A stretch of DNA of 64,000 bases from Poriferisodalis sp965226645. Lineage in GTDB: Bacteria > Actinomycetota > Acidimicrobiia > Acidimicrobiales > Poriferisodalaceae. This document shows, piece by piece, positions 44,026 to 53,322 of this stretch. The first letter of the stretch is position 1. Every line of letters begins with the position of its first letter. The stretch covers positions 698,587-762,586 of the forward strand of contig CBDDDL010000001.1 of the NCBI GenBank assembly GCA_965226645.1, in the 5' to 3' direction. The translations under genes were made by a program, and so were the position numbers. The notes under the pieces are model-generated. The model saw only the letters and a list, made by a program, of their open reading frames with translations. It had not been told where the DNA came from and ran no database searches.

Positions 44026-44919
44026 CTATGCCACAGCGGCCAGCGGTGACGAGGTGTCCCCGGCGATCTCCAGACCTCCCGCCGGCACCGCCGCCACCTC
44101 GTGCCACAGACGCAGCTTGACCTCGGGTCCGAGGCTGCCCGCCATCGCCAGGAACGAATGGAAGATCGCGAGGTGCGTCGGATGCGACTTCGACCAGGCC
44201 TCCAGCGCCGCCAAATCGGTGAACCAGCCCACGAAGCTCGTGGATTCCAGATCCTCGCCGTCGACGGTCTGCCCTCTCAGGAAACGGCTTGACAGACAGC
44301 CGGTCTCGGGGTGCTCCGCGAGAAAGTCGATGCCGGCACGCAGGTGTGGCTCGACATCGGTGAAGTACATCGACCGTTCGGTCTCCTCGCAGTAGTGCCA
44401 GATCTGGCCGGAGCGGATCAGGCACAGACTGCCGGGCAGGGGACCGCCCAGATCGGCAGCGAGATCGTCCTTGGCGCTTGCGGGGATCCGATCCCTTGCG
44501 GCACCCCAGTACTCGTGCACGTCGGTGACGTCCACCGTCAGCAGGTTGCGCACGCCCGGCGTCTCGATCGGCGTGGAGTGCAGGGTTTCCCATCGTTCAG
44601 CGGGGATGAACACGCTCTCGCGGAACACGCCCGGCCGCTCAAGCGCCTCGGAGCGCTGCACCCATCGCCGGTGCGACTCGGGATTGGTCCAGTACCCCTG
44701 GAACACCGTGACCGGTTGGTCGCTGTTCTCGATGCGGGCGCGTTCTAGGTGATCGGGAGTGTCCGTGCCCGACGTGAGCTCGGTCTTCAGCTGCTCGATG
44801 GCACCGGCAGCGTCGTCGCCGCTCGCGTGCAGCATCCCCAACGCAGTGCATTCGGGCAGGTCGATCGCGCTCCACGCCGGGACGCTCGGCACGTGTCCTT
44901 CGGGTCGATTTGCGGACAT
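44026..44919 (-). CDS. oxd: Aldoxime dehydratase (heme-containing, Oxd-type)
   Basis: 297 residues. Conserved blocks: FQGYWTNPESHRRWVQ, GYWGAARDRIP-like (EYWGAARDRIPASAKDD), LCLIRSGQIWHYCEETER (active-site Ser region), LSSRFLRG, SHPTHLAIFHSFL (heme-ligand His region) and LRLWHEVAAV (distal catalytic His). The usual final EYxNCHPxTGML segment is missing, ending instead in EIAGDTSSPLAAVA, so the C-terminus is shortened. It turns aldoximes into nitriles, the substrate of the adjacent nitrilase. Start has an AAAGGAG site, 30 bases after the nitrilase stop. Confidence 0.85.
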   Translation of the reverse strand: MSANRPEGHVPSVPAWSAIDLPECTALGMLHASGDDAAGAIEQLKTELTSGTDTPDHLERARIENSDQPVTVFQGYWTNPESHRRWVQRSEALERPGVFRESVFIPAERWETLHSTPIETPGVRNLLTVDVTDVHEYWGAARDRIPASAKDDLAADLGGPLPGSLCLIRSGQIWHYCEETERSMYFTDVEPHLRAGIDFLAEHPETGCLSSRFLRGQTVDGEDLESTSFVGWFTDLAALEAWSKSHPTHLAIFHSFLAMAGSLGPEVKLRLWHEVAAVPAGGLEIAGDTSSPLAAVA

Positions 44920-44949
44920 GGCAACTCCTTTGTTGCAACGGGCGATGTC

Positions 44950-45987
44950 TCAGTCGGTCGCGACTTCGGTGAGGGCCTCCGCACCGTTTGCCGCTACGAC
45001 CTGCGCGGGTGCCGCCACCGACTCGCCCACCATCTCGACTGCGGGTCGGGGTCGCTTGTCGAACAGCAGGCGCGTGGCGTCTGGACGTGAGTAGTGGCCG
45101 CTGGGATCCGCCGCCATCTTTGCGATCGGGATCAGCGACAGGTCGATATCGGCATAGACGAGGGACTCGGTGTGCTCGTCGAGCAGGTTGGAAATGATCT
45201 GGCCGTCGGGCCCGTACACCCGGCTGGCGCCGCCCCCGCCGTTGCCGTTGAGCAGCACAGCGTGCTGCTCGGTTGAGCAGAACAGTTCCATGCCCGCCGG
45301 GCCGGTGACCGTGGTGGCCGCGATGGCGAAGTTGCTGCCCTCCACGGCGTAGATCTGCGTGGCAGCCATGTTGACCTCCGGGCCGAGCGCATAGGCACCG
45401 CCTCGGTAGATGCAGAAGGAGGGCCAGCTGGCAACGTGGACCTGCTCGCCTTGGCTTTACATGGCGTACTTCGACAGCGGCTGCAGATGCTCCCAGCAGT
45501 TGAGGCCGCCAAGCCGTCCGATGCCTGGCACGTCGAGCACGTGCAGGTCGCTGCCGTCGCCCTCGCCGAACATCGCCCGCTCCACATGAGTGGGCTTGAG
45601 CTTGCGCCGGGTGAACAGCACCTCGCCGTCGGCGCCGAAGAAGAACTGCGCCATGTACAGCGAGCCGTAGTCCCGTTCGGCAGCTCCCATCACCACCACG
45701 ATCTCGTTGTCGGCGGCCGCTTTCGCCAGCCGGTTGAAGCGGTCGTCCCCGACCATGATCGAGTTGGCGTGATAGCGGGGCACGAACGCCATGCCCATCG
45801 CCGGCGCGTCGGTCCACAGGAAATGCGGGTAGCCCGGAATCCACAGCTCTGGGAACGCCACGAGACGGGCGTCGGCGGCTGCGGCGTACTCGATCAGGCT
45901 GACCGCTTTGTCGACCCCAGCATCAACGTCCAGCCAGCAAGGCTCTGCTTGCACAGCTGCCACTCGGTACGGTCCGATCTCGCTCAT
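44950..45987 (-). pseudogene. Nitrilase with an in-frame TAA
   Basis: ATG 45987 (MSEIGPYRVAAVQAE) after AAAGGA. The catalytic triad is present: Glu in VAFPELWIPGYP, Lys in FTRRKLKPTHVER and Cys in LGGLNCWEHLQP. The next expected residue after LSKYAM is Tyr, but the codon is TAA (45457-45459). The same frame continues SQGEQVHVASWPSF to TRLLFDKRP and the true stop, total 345 codons. One base change (TAC/TAT to TAA) kills the protein, or the base is a sequencing error. Nitrilases hydrolyse nitriles to acids; it heads the nit-oxd operon. Confidence 0.85.
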
Positions 45988-46050
45988 CGTCGGTCCTTTC
46001 GACACTGGCCTAAAGCGGCTGAATTTCGGCCCCGACGTATGTTGAGCACA

Positions 46051-46147
46051 CCGTAAGCAGCACTCCTGCGCGGGCCCTTTCCCGTAAGCGCCGGATGTCT
46101 TGCCTGAGAGCGCACAACACCGCCGGGCGACCATTTTTCGGCCGAAA
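46051..46147. promoter_or_regulatory. Candidate AraC-type binding sites in the nitrilase/regulator intergenic region
   Basis: CCGTAAGC occurs at 46051-46058 and again at 46082-46089, 31 bases apart (three turns), the direct-repeat arrangement used by AraC-family activators. TTTCGGCCGAAA, a perfect 12-base palindrome, lies at 46136-46147, nearer the regulator gene. The region is the only divergent promoter for nit-oxd and the regulator. Confidence 0.4.
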
Positions 46148-46192
46148 GGGCACTTACTGTCGTCTCGAAGGGACGCATCGGGAGGGTGCGTC

Positions 46193-47149
46193 ATGGACGA
46201 ATCAGTGAGCACCGAATCGGTATCGGTCAGAGAGCGGTTCGACTTCTGGCATGAGGTGATCTGCAAGGCATTCGTTCGTCTCGAAGCCGAGTCGCTGCCG
46301 TCGGAGAACGCGTTTCAAGCCGAGATCGAACAATCAGATCTTGGCCCGCTCACGCTCAGCCGGGTGCGTGCCGAACCCCAATTCGAGCAGCGCTCACCAC
46401 ACCTCATCAAGACCGAACCGCGGGACGAAGTGCTGGTGTCGGTGCAGCTCAGCGGCAGCGCCGTGATTTGCCAGGACGAGCGTCAGGCGTTGCTCACGCC
46501 CGGTGACTTCGCCCTCTACGACACCACCCGTCCGTACGACCTCGTGATGCGCGAGCACTTCGAGATGCTGGTGTTCCAATTCGACCGCCAGTTCCTGATG
46601 GAGCGGTGCCCGTTCCCCGAGCGGTTGACGGCGATCCGGTTGACGAATGACACCGCCGTGACGACGCCGGTGTCCTCGTTTCTGCGCTCGCTCGAACCGC
46701 TTGCGTTGGCCGAAGACAACGCCGTGTCACGGCAGCTGGCCTCCAGCGTCGTCGATCTGTTGGGCTTGGCGCCGGCTGAACGATTCGGTGCCGAGGGCTC
46801 GCCGAACTCGCAGCGAACGAAGTATTTCCTGCGGGCCTGCACCTACGTCAATGCGTACGCAAGCGACCCCGAGCTCACGCCGGCTCGGATCGCTGCCGCG
46901 GTCGGCGTGTCGCTGCGTTACCTGCACACGATCTTCTCCGAACACGGTGTGACCGTCAGCGAGTATCTGATTCGGCGCCGGCTCGCCCGTTGCATGGACG
47001 ACCTTCTGAGTCCTGTGCTGGCGTCGCGAATCATCACCGAGATCGCACACAGTCACGGCTTCAAGACGTCGGCGCACTTCACACGGCGATTCACCGAGGC
47101 GTACGGCCGGCCGCCAGGCGAGGTGCGTCAGAACGGGCTGGCAGGCTGA
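46193..47149 (+). CDS. AraC-family transcriptional regulator, probable activator of the nitrile cluster
   Basis: 318 residues. The N-terminal half is the AraC-binding-like domain found in NitR-type regulators (RERFDFWHEVICKAFVRLEAE, LTPGDFALYDTTRPYDL). The C-terminal two-HTH domain reads TPARIAAAVGVSLRYLHTIFSEHGVTVSEY and IAHSHGFKTSAHFTRRFTEAYGRPPGEVR. ATG 46193 has an AGGG site. Divergent from nit-oxd, the usual arrangement for nitrilase inducers. Confidence 0.88.
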   Translation: MDESVSTESVSVRERFDFWHEVICKAFVRLEAESLPSENAFQAEIEQSDLGPLTLSRVRAEPQFEQRSPHLIKTEPRDEVLVSVQLSGSAVICQDERQALLTPGDFALYDTTRPYDLVMREHFEMLVFQFDRQFLMERCPFPERLTAIRLTNDTAVTTPVSSFLRSLEPLALAEDNAVSRQLASSVVDLLGLAPAERFGAEGSPNSQRTKYFLRACTYVNAYASDPELTPARIAAAVGVSLRYLHTIFSEHGVTVSEYLIRRRLARCMDDLLSPVLASRIITEIAHSHGFKTSAHFTRRFTEAYGRPPGEVRQNGLAG

Positions 47150-48211
47150 TCAAGCCACGCTGAGGCTTCTGCGGATGCGGGGGATCACGTCGTTTGCGAA
47201 GCGCTCCAGCGAGGCGTTCATCACCGACGGTGGGAGCCCGGGCGGGCCGCCCCAGCTGACCAGATCGGTCACGTCGTGGTCACGCATCATGGTGGTCAGC
47301 TCGGCCACGCAATGGTCGGCATCGCCGGCGGTCCACACCAGCGGGTTCAGCGGATCCGGCTGGCGAGGACCGGTCCGGGCCGAACGTTCGGCGGCAGTGG
47401 ACTTGTGGTCGGCACTGGCCTTGATGATGCCGATGTACACATTTCGGCGGTAGCGCTCTGCAGCGGCGATCGCCTCCCAGGTCGGATCGTCGGCGGGGTC
47501 ACGCCCGTCGGTGACGTACACCCCGCGGATGATGCCGACGCGCTTGTCGCCGGGGTCGCGACCGTTATCGGCCAGCGCCTGCTTCCACGGCTCCAGCACG
47601 GCTGCCTTCGGCCCCTGCGGCAGCAGATTCGTGTCGAACCTGGCCGCCCGCAGCGCCCCCGCCTCGCTCGTGGCTGCGATCCACAGCGGGGGGCCGCCCT
47701 CTCGCACCGGATCGGGCGTCACTCGCACGTCTTGGTAGCTGTATCGCTTGCCCTCGTAGCTGAACGGCTCGCCGGACCATGCCAGCCGCAGAATCTCGAT
47801 GGCCTCCTCGGTCAGCGACACCCGTCGGCTGATCGGCAGACCGAAGCCAGCGAACTCATGCGCGGCGTAGCCCATGCCGATGCCCAGCTCCATCCGGCCG
47901 TCCGAGATGTTGTCCAGCACGGCGAGATCCTCGGCCAGCCGGATCGGATCGCGAAACGGCATCAGGCAGATATCGGTGGAGAAACTCATAGTGGTGGTCA
48001 GCGCCGCGGCCGCGCCCGCCACCGGCACGAAGTTCGGCAGGTAGCCGTCTTCGATGAAGTGGTGCTCGGTGAACCAGCACAACTCGAAGCCCAGCTGCTC
48101 GGCCAGCACCACCTGATCGAACGTCTCGGCGTACACCTGCGGCATCGACACGTCGCTGCCCGGCGGACACCGAAAGTCATGCACGATCCCGAACCTGAGC
48201 GACTGAGCCAT
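47150..48211 (-). CDS. LLM-class flavin-dependent (F420/FMN) oxidoreductase
   Basis: 353 residues, luciferase-like TIM barrel: LAEQLGFELCWFTEHHFIEDGYLPN, ALTTTMSFSTDICLMPFRDPIRLAED, RMELGIGMGYAAHEFAGFGLP, YSYQDVRVTPDPVREGGPPLWIA. Convergent with the AraC gene, stop to stop one base apart. The substrate is unknown; it could be a monooxygenase of an organic compound linked to the nitrile pathway. Confidence 0.87.
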   Translation of the reverse strand: MAQSLRFGIVHDFRCPPGSDVSMPQVYAETFDQVVLAEQLGFELCWFTEHHFIEDGYLPNFVPVAGAAAALTTTMSFSTDICLMPFRDPIRLAEDLAVLDNISDGRMELGIGMGYAAHEFAGFGLPISRRVSLTEEAIEILRLAWSGEPFSYEGKRYSYQDVRVTPDPVREGGPPLWIAATSEAGALRAARFDTNLLPQGPKAAVLEPWKQALADNGRDPGDKRVGIIRGVYVTDGRDPADDPTWEAIAAAERYRRNVYIGIIKASADHKSTAAERSARTGPRQPDPLNPLVWTAGDADHCVAELTTMMRDHDVTDLVSWGGPPGLPPSVMNASLERFANDVIPRIRRSLSVA

Positions 48212-48413
48212 GCGCCGAAGCTAGTTCGAAGGCAGCGATGCGGTCAGGCCTCTAACTCGTCGAGCGACGCTCTTGCCGTGAGGACCCAGGTCAGCGCCGC
48301 GAGATCCTCGGCCGGCCAGGAGTTCGGGCACCATGAGGTCGACGTCAACGCCTCCGGGACTCCGCCATTGACCGGGCTGGCCTTGATGTTTGAAACCTGC
48401 GGCGTTCATGTGT

Positions 48414-49502
48414 CTACGTTCGCCAAGTGTGTTCATTGGTCCTCATCCAATCGAGAAGTGCTTCGCCTTGTGACGGCTCTCGACCCGGTCCCGTCAGCAA
48501 GTCGACACTGAGTTGACTCGGTCCGACGCAGCGAAGACCATCGCGGATCGTGGCTCCTTCGAACACGATCGGGTCAAGCGGTTCGAGCAGAACGACATTC
48601 GCGCCGGAGTCGACCTCGCGCAGGCCGAGTTCGTGAGCCGCTTCGTATGGGTCCTCGACATAGAGCGTCGCCGTTCTTGCCCCTGCGATCGGGTTGAAGC
48701 GCTGGGCCGCGAAGGCGCCGGTGGTTGCATACTTGAACGAAGCGCTTGCGAGGCGACGTTCGGTGGATCGAAGCCCACGCGGATCAAGCAGCATTGACGG
48801 CTGGTTTGACGTCAACTGCCCGTAGTCCTCGGCCCACCGGCGGATGGCGGCTTGCCAGTCGACGTCAAGCACGCGTCCACGCGGCTCGCGCGTAATGAGT
48901 CCCTCTCGGTCGAGCAATTCAATGACACGCGACAGCGTCGGGGCCGAGGCTGCGGTGGACTCCGCCAACTGCCGGACACCGTAGGGAGGTGAATTGTCGA
49001 CGAGGGCTCGCAGCGCCACAGCAGCGCCGCGACCGCGGAGGGAACTCAGCGCGTGTTGCGCTGGCCAGGGATCACGATGAGCACCTGCAGCCGAGATGAA
49101 GAGTCCGGGCGAGGAGATCTCCAACCGGATGTTGCCCGTCATGTCGATGTATCCGACGCCGAGCTTCGCGAGCGCGTCGCGTGTACGTGGAGAGAGGTAT
49201 GTAGCGCTGACAACTGGCACTGCCGCCGAGCCCAACGCCGTGCAGAATCGCCGCACCCGCTCAACGACCGACTGCATCATGCGGGGTTCGATGCGCCGTT
49301 TGACCTCGATGACGATCTCGGCGGACTGGCCGTCCGGCGACCGCACCTTGACTATGGCGTCGGGTCCGAGCGCCGTTGCGGCGATTCGCGCGTCGAGGCT
49401 GATGTCGGCGCTCCAGCCAGTTGGCAACCGAGCAGCGAGGGTGCGCGTGACATCGCGGATGATGCTGGTTTCCTTAGGGAGCATTGTTGACGGCATGGAC
49501 AT
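48414..49502 (-). CDS. Nuclease-fold plus winged-helix protein of unknown function
   Basis: 362 residues. The N-terminal ~110 residues look like a restriction-endonuclease-like fold: DAIVKVRSPDGQSAEIVIEVKRR (Asp, ExK) and YLSPRTRDALAKLGVGYIDMTGN. A winged helix follows (PPYGVRQLAESTAASAPTLSRVIELLDREGLI). The C-terminal part resembles sugar- or DNA-sensor tails (LYVEDPYEAAHELGLREV). Similar proteins are annotated as antitoxin/regulator-like. A 29-base palindrome sits ~50 bases upstream of the start and may be its own operator. Confidence 0.65.
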   Translation of the reverse strand: MSMPSTMLPKETSIIRDVTRTLAARLPTGWSADISLDARIAATALGPDAIVKVRSPDGQSAEIVIEVKRRIEPRMMQSVVERVRRFCTALGSAAVPVVSATYLSPRTRDALAKLGVGYIDMTGNIRLEISSPGLFISAAGAHRDPWPAQHALSSLRGRGAAVALRALVDNSPPYGVRQLAESTAASAPTLSRVIELLDREGLITREPRGRVLDVDWQAAIRRWAEDYGQLTSNQPSMLLDPRGLRSTERRLASASFKYATTGAFAAQRFNPIAGARTATLYVEDPYEAAHELGLREVDSGANVVLLEPLDPIVFEGATIRDGLRCVGPSQLSVDLLTGPGREPSQGEALLDWMRTNEHTWRT

Positions 49503-49548
49503 TTCGATTCGTGGTGAACTTCTGTCAGCTAAGAGTGTTTCAAATCCT

Positions 49549-49577
49549 GTCTTGTTTCACTACTCGTGAAACAAGAC
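49549..49577. promoter_or_regulatory. Perfect 12-bp-arm palindrome upstream of the nuclease/HTH gene
   Basis: GTCTTGTTTCAC (49549-49560) is repeated inverted as GTGAAACAAGAC (49566-49577) around TACTC. An outer, weaker pair TGTTTCAA and TTGAAACA flanks it. The AT-rich site lies 47-75 bases upstream of the 49502 start and is probably an operator; a hairpin in the transcript is the alternative. Confidence 0.65.
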
Positions 49578-49662
49578 AATTATTGAAACATCAAAAAGGA
49601 ACTCGCGAGGAATCCCCAAGACATCGGACTGTCGCAGGCATCCTGCAGTCGGACCTACCGGG

Positions 49663-51311
49663 TCAGTACCAGGCGTCGGGTACGGCTGCCTTGCGGTCGT
49701 CGACGAAAGCCTGCAGTTCACGATCGACTGCCGGGTCGAGCGGTGGGGGAGGCTCGTAGTCGGCGAGCATCTGCTTCCACTGGTGGTTGGCCCGCTGTGC
49801 CATGTCGAGGCTGCCCTCTTCGGACCATTGCTCGAACGACGTGGTGTCGCACAGCGTCGCCTCGAAGTTGGCCGTCTCGAAGTTCGCCAGTGTGTGAGCA
49901 GTTGCCAGGTAGTTGCCGCCAGGACCAGCCTCGCTGAAGGCCGAGGTACCTAGCTCGTTCTCGTCGATGGTGAGCCCCTCGATCAAGCGGTGCAGCATGC
50001 CGCACCGGTCCGCATCCATTACGAACTTTTCGTACCCGAGGGTCAACCCGCCTTCGAGCCATCCGGCGGCTTGCAGCATGAAATTCGAACCGGCCAGGAT
50101 TCCAGGCGTCATCGCATCGGCCGACTCCTGCATGGCTTGCGCATCGGCAATCTTCGAGGCCGTGTAGTGGCCGCCGCAGCGAAACGGCATGCCTAAGCGC
50201 CGGGCGAGCTGGCCGATGGCGAAGGTCGCAAGCGTCGACTCAGCGGTGCCGAACGTGGGCGCTCCTGACTTCAGGTCCATCGTCGTGAGGAAGTTGCCGT
50301 AGATCATCGGTGCGCCGGGCCGCACCAGCTGTGTGAGGGCAATCCCTGTCATCGCCTCGGCATGAGCTTGGGCAATCAGAGCCGGCTGGGTGACCGGCCC
50401 CATGCCGCCGCCGATGATGAACGGCGAGATCAGGCAGCCCTGGTTTGCCCGCGCGTAGGCCTTGAGCGCGCCGCTCATCGTGTTGTCCCACACCAGCGGA
50501 GAGTTCACGTTCACGTTTCCACCGATGACGCAGTGCGACTCCATGTACTCGGCGCCGAACACAATCCGCGTCATCGCAATGGAGTCGGTGGCCCGCTCGG
50601 GTGCACGTCACCGATGACGCAGTGCGCATGTACTCGGCGCCGAACCATCCGCGTCATCGCAATGGAGTCGGTGGCCCGCGGGTGCCGTCACGGCGCCCAT
50701 GACGGCTTGGCCGAGAAACGCAGGTGGGCATCGACCATGTCGAGATGCCGCTTGTTGACCGGCACGTCGACCGGTTCGCACACCGTGCCGCTCCCGTGCG
50801 CCAGCCACGGTGACATCCACGTCAGCTTCACGAAGTTCCGGAAGTCCTTGATGGTTGCATACCGGCGACCGTCATCAAGATCCGTGACGAACGGCGGGCC
50901 GTAGGTCGGCGTGAAGATCACGTGGTCACCGCCGATCTCGACACGCCGACCGTCGCGGCCGTGCATCGTGAATTCACCCGGCGCCGTCGAGCACAGGTGC
51001 CGGGCCAAGCCGGGTTCGAACCGCACACGTACCCCGTCAACTGCAGCCCCGGCGGCTCGGAACAGCTCCAGCGCCTCGTCGTCGCCACGGAACTCGACCC
51101 CAATTTCGGACAGGATCCAGTCGGCATGGGTCTCGAGCCGATCCAGCGCCTCGTCGTCGAGCAGCTCGTATGGCGGGATGCGCCGCTGCGGGGTAGCCGC
51201 GCCCAGGGACGGCGACGCCCCAGCGGTTCGTGCAGCGACCCGGCTCGACCGTCCACGCCGCACACCGCGGCGCACGCCACGCCCGCTGCCGTTCCCACCA
51301 GCCATCGGCAC
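49663..51311 (-). pseudogene. MttB-family (trimethylamine/glycine betaine methyltransferase-like) gene, broken
   Basis: The N-terminal part (PPYELLDDEALDRLETHADWILSEIGVEF, TPTYGPPFVTDLDDGRRY, NKRHLDMVDAHLRF) runs to a stop near 50688. The C-terminal part resumes at about 50574 with RIVFGAEYMESHCVIGG, NVNSPLVWDNTMSGALKAYARANQ, ALTQLVRPGAPMIYGNF and TSFEQWSEEGSLDMAQRANHQW. Between them lies a tandem, deletion-ridden duplication and a 1-base loss, so the protein is split. MttB homologues without pyrrolysine demethylate quaternary amines. No corrinoid protein gene is nearby. Confidence 0.8.
50522..50690. repeat. Imperfect tandem duplication inside the MttB gene
   Basis: A ~88-base segment (50522-50610) starting CCGATGACGCAGTGCG is followed at 50611-50690 by a second copy that differs almost only by missing bases (ACTC, A, A, TC and others), total loss ~9 nt. 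Differences that are all deletions look like a noisy read or assembly duplication rather than evolution, but a real slippage event is possible. Confidence 0.85.
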
Positions 51312-51456
51312 ATTGTGGGCTATGTGCAGTCCCGCCGTGACCGCCGCCGGGCTGTGCCGCGGTGTCCGCTTCCATCCACGGCGCCGTGCGGCAGCGTCTG
51401 GGTACTGTGCCGATCAGTCGACACCGCCCCGGTTAACCGCGCAGGAGCATCCGCAT

Positions 51457-52272
51457 ATGGCAGATACGTACGAGAACCTGACCATCGATACGCCGGCGGA
51501 GGGTGTGGCACGCATCACCTTCAACCGGCCCGAACGGCTGAACGCGCTGACGCACGGACTCGTGAGCGACTTCCACGCTGCCCTCAGCGCCACCGATGCC
51601 GATCATGACGCCCGCGCCATCGTGCTCACCGGAGCAGGCCGTGGCTTCAGCGCCGGGCTTGATCTCACCGGTTACGGCGGCGTGCCGGGCACCGAGTCCC
51701 ACGGCGGGCCGCAGCGGGGCATGGCTGTCCAGCAGGAGATCGCCGAGCTGGTGCATCACATGCGTGACGTGCGCCAGCCGATCATCGCGGCGATCAACGG
51801 CGCAGCAGCAGGCGGCGGTTTCGCCATCGCCTGCGCATCCGACATTCGGTACTGCGGCGCGTCGGCCAAGTTCGGCACGGCGTTCGTGCGCCTGGGCATC
51901 TCCGGCTGCGATATCGGCGTCAGCTGGATGCTGCCCCGCCTCATCGGCGCCTCCCGGGCGTGGGAGCTGATGCTCACCGGCCGGGTGATCGACGCAACCG
52001 AGGCCGACCGCATCGGTCTCGTCAGCGCCGTCGTTCCCGACGACGCGCTCATGGACACCTGCCTCGGCGTCGCTGCCGAAATCGTGGGCAACAGCCCGTT
52101 CGGCGTGTGGATGACCAAAGAGGTCATGTGGTCGAACCTCGAGATCGGCAGCCTGCGCGCCGGCATCGACCTCGAGAACCGCACCCAGATCATGGCCTCG
52201 CTCACCGAGGACAGCCGGGAAGCCATGCAGTCCTTCTTGGACCGTCGCCAGGTCAAATGGTCCAACCGCTGA
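51457..52272 (+). CDS. Enoyl-CoA hydratase/isomerase family protein
   Basis: 271 residues from ATG 51457. Crotonase blocks: ARITFNRPERLNALTHGL, IVLTGAGRGFSAGLDLTGYG (oxyanion hole), AAINGAAAGGGFAIACASD and SAKFGTAFVRLGISGCDIG, with VISWMLPRLIG-type helix. Adds water to or isomerises an acyl-CoA in beta-oxidation-like pathways. Divergent from the broken MttB gene. Confidence 0.9.
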   Translation: MADTYENLTIDTPAEGVARITFNRPERLNALTHGLVSDFHAALSATDADHDARAIVLTGAGRGFSAGLDLTGYGGVPGTESHGGPQRGMAVQQEIAELVHHMRDVRQPIIAAINGAAAGGGFAIACASDIRYCGASAKFGTAFVRLGISGCDIGVSWMLPRLIGASRAWELMLTGRVIDATEADRIGLVSAVVPDDALMDTCLGVAAEIVGNSPFGVWMTKEVMWSNLEIGSLRAGIDLENRTQIMASLTEDSREAMQSFLDRRQVKWSNR

Positions 52273-52378
52273 CCCGCAACACCAGCCAGAAATCGACTCG
52301 CCGCGCACTCATCGCGCATGCTCTGATGCGGGCATGGCGCAGGCACAAGGTGTAACACATAAGTGGTACATTGGTGGC

Positions 52379-52615
52379 ATGAGCGAAACGGCCACGGTGC
52401 GCTTCAACGAGGCGGAACTCGCTCTGCTCAACGAGCTCGCTGCAGAGTTCGGCGGACGATCGACTGCGATCAAACAAGGACTGCGGCTGCTCGCTCAGGA
52501 ACGCCGCCGCCGACTGGCTCTTCGGAGCTTCATGGCTGAATGGGCGGAACATTCCGGGCCACCCGACCCCGACGGCGTGGCAGCGATGCGCAAACGCTAT
52601 TTCGCCGACTCGTGA
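52379..52615 (+). CDS. VapB-like/RHH antitoxin
   Basis: 78 residues: SETATVRFNEAELALLNELAAEFGGRSTAIKQGLRLL is an RHH DNA-binding pattern; the tail ends VAAMRKRYFADS. Its TGA overlaps the GTG of the downstream PIN gene. GGTGG precedes the ATG. Confidence 0.75.
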   Translation: MSETATVRFNEAELALLNELAAEFGGRSTAIKQGLRLLAQERRRRLALRSFMAEWAEHSGPPDPDGVAAMRKRYFADS

Positions 52616-52992
52616 TCCTCGATGCCGGAGTGCTCGTCGCCATCGAACGCGACGAATCCGACGCTAAAGACTTCGTGGAAGCCGCACTCCAGACAAGAGA
52701 GCCGCTGCGGACGACAGCTCCGATTGTCTCCCAAGTGTGGCGTGACGGTGCCCGGCAGGTACTCCTGACCCGGTTCTTGCCCTCGGTTGATGTGCTCGCG
52801 TTCACCGCGAATCACGTCCCGTTGGTCGGCACGCTGCTACGCCATTCCGGAACAGCCGATGTCGTCGATGCCCACATGCTTGCCTGCGCGATCCACCTTG
52901 AGGACAGCATCATCACTTCTGACTTGGGCGACTTCGCGCACTTGGCTGGACATCTCGGAGCAGAGTCGCCGAGCATCCATCACTGGCGCTAG
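52612..52992 (+). CDS. vapC: PIN-domain (VapC-like) ribonuclease toxin
   Basis: 126 residues. PIN acidic residues are visible: ILDAGVLVAIERDE (first Asp, Glu), the central VWRDGARQVLL region, ADVVDAHMLACA (Asp) and IITSDLGDFAHLA (Asp). VapC toxins cut tRNA or rRNA. Starts as GTGA overlapping the antitoxin stop. Its own TAG overlaps the stop of the monooxygenase remnant on the other strand. Confidence 0.82.
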   Translation: MILDAGVLVAIERDESDAKDFVEAALQTREPLRTTAPIVSQVWRDGARQVLLTRFLPSVDVLAFTANHVPLVGTLLRHSGTADVVDAHMLACAIHLEDSIITSDLGDFAHLAGHLGAESPSIHHWR

Positions 52993-53095
52993 CCGGCCGG
53001 TTGGGCTACTCGGTCGGATTTGAATTCGGAGGCGTAGGGGTCGAGCGACTCCTGCGCGGCGATTCGGAATTTGTGCCAGTAGCCGCCGCCGTCGC
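52989..53095 (-). pseudogene. 3' remnant of a Baeyer-Villiger-type monooxygenase gene
   Basis: GGGYWHKFRIAAQESLDPYASEFKSDRVAQPAG plus stop is almost identical to the end of the intact monooxygenase at 56087-58006 (GGGYWHKF... RVAQPAG). The ~105-base direct repeat starts with CTAGCCGGC in both places. Nothing of the rest of the gene is here. The two repeat copies bracket the NYN gene and IS1182. Confidence 0.75.
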
Positions 53096-53230
53096 CCGAA
53101 AACCATGCGCTGTTGGCGCGCCGCGCGTGCTGTGATGCGCAAGTGTCAACGAAGCGACCCCCGTGCTTGCGGCTGGGCGATTGTGGCATGCGGGGCAGTG
53201 TCCTTCCGAGCGACAGCTGCGATAGGGTGA

Positions 53231-53322
53231 CGCACATAGAGCTGGCGCCTCCGATGAGGTGTCTCGCGGGGATCTACATACCCGCACATAGAACTGGCGC
53301 CTCCGATGAGGTGCCTTGCGGG
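53231..53322. repeat. Two 40-base direct repeats, each with a small hairpin, in the NYN gene leader
   Basis: Units at 53231-53270 and 53283-53322 begin CGCACATAGA and differ at three positions. Each contains CCTCCGATGAGG, a 4-bp stem with a CGAT loop. They are 12 bases apart and lie 40-130 bases before the NYN start. Not a CRISPR array: only two copies, short gap, no other unit in the window. Confidence 0.8.

Noticed and set aside
53231..53322. Possible CRISPR array
   Set aside because: Only two units, 12-base gap, three mismatches, no cas genes and no further unit in the window.
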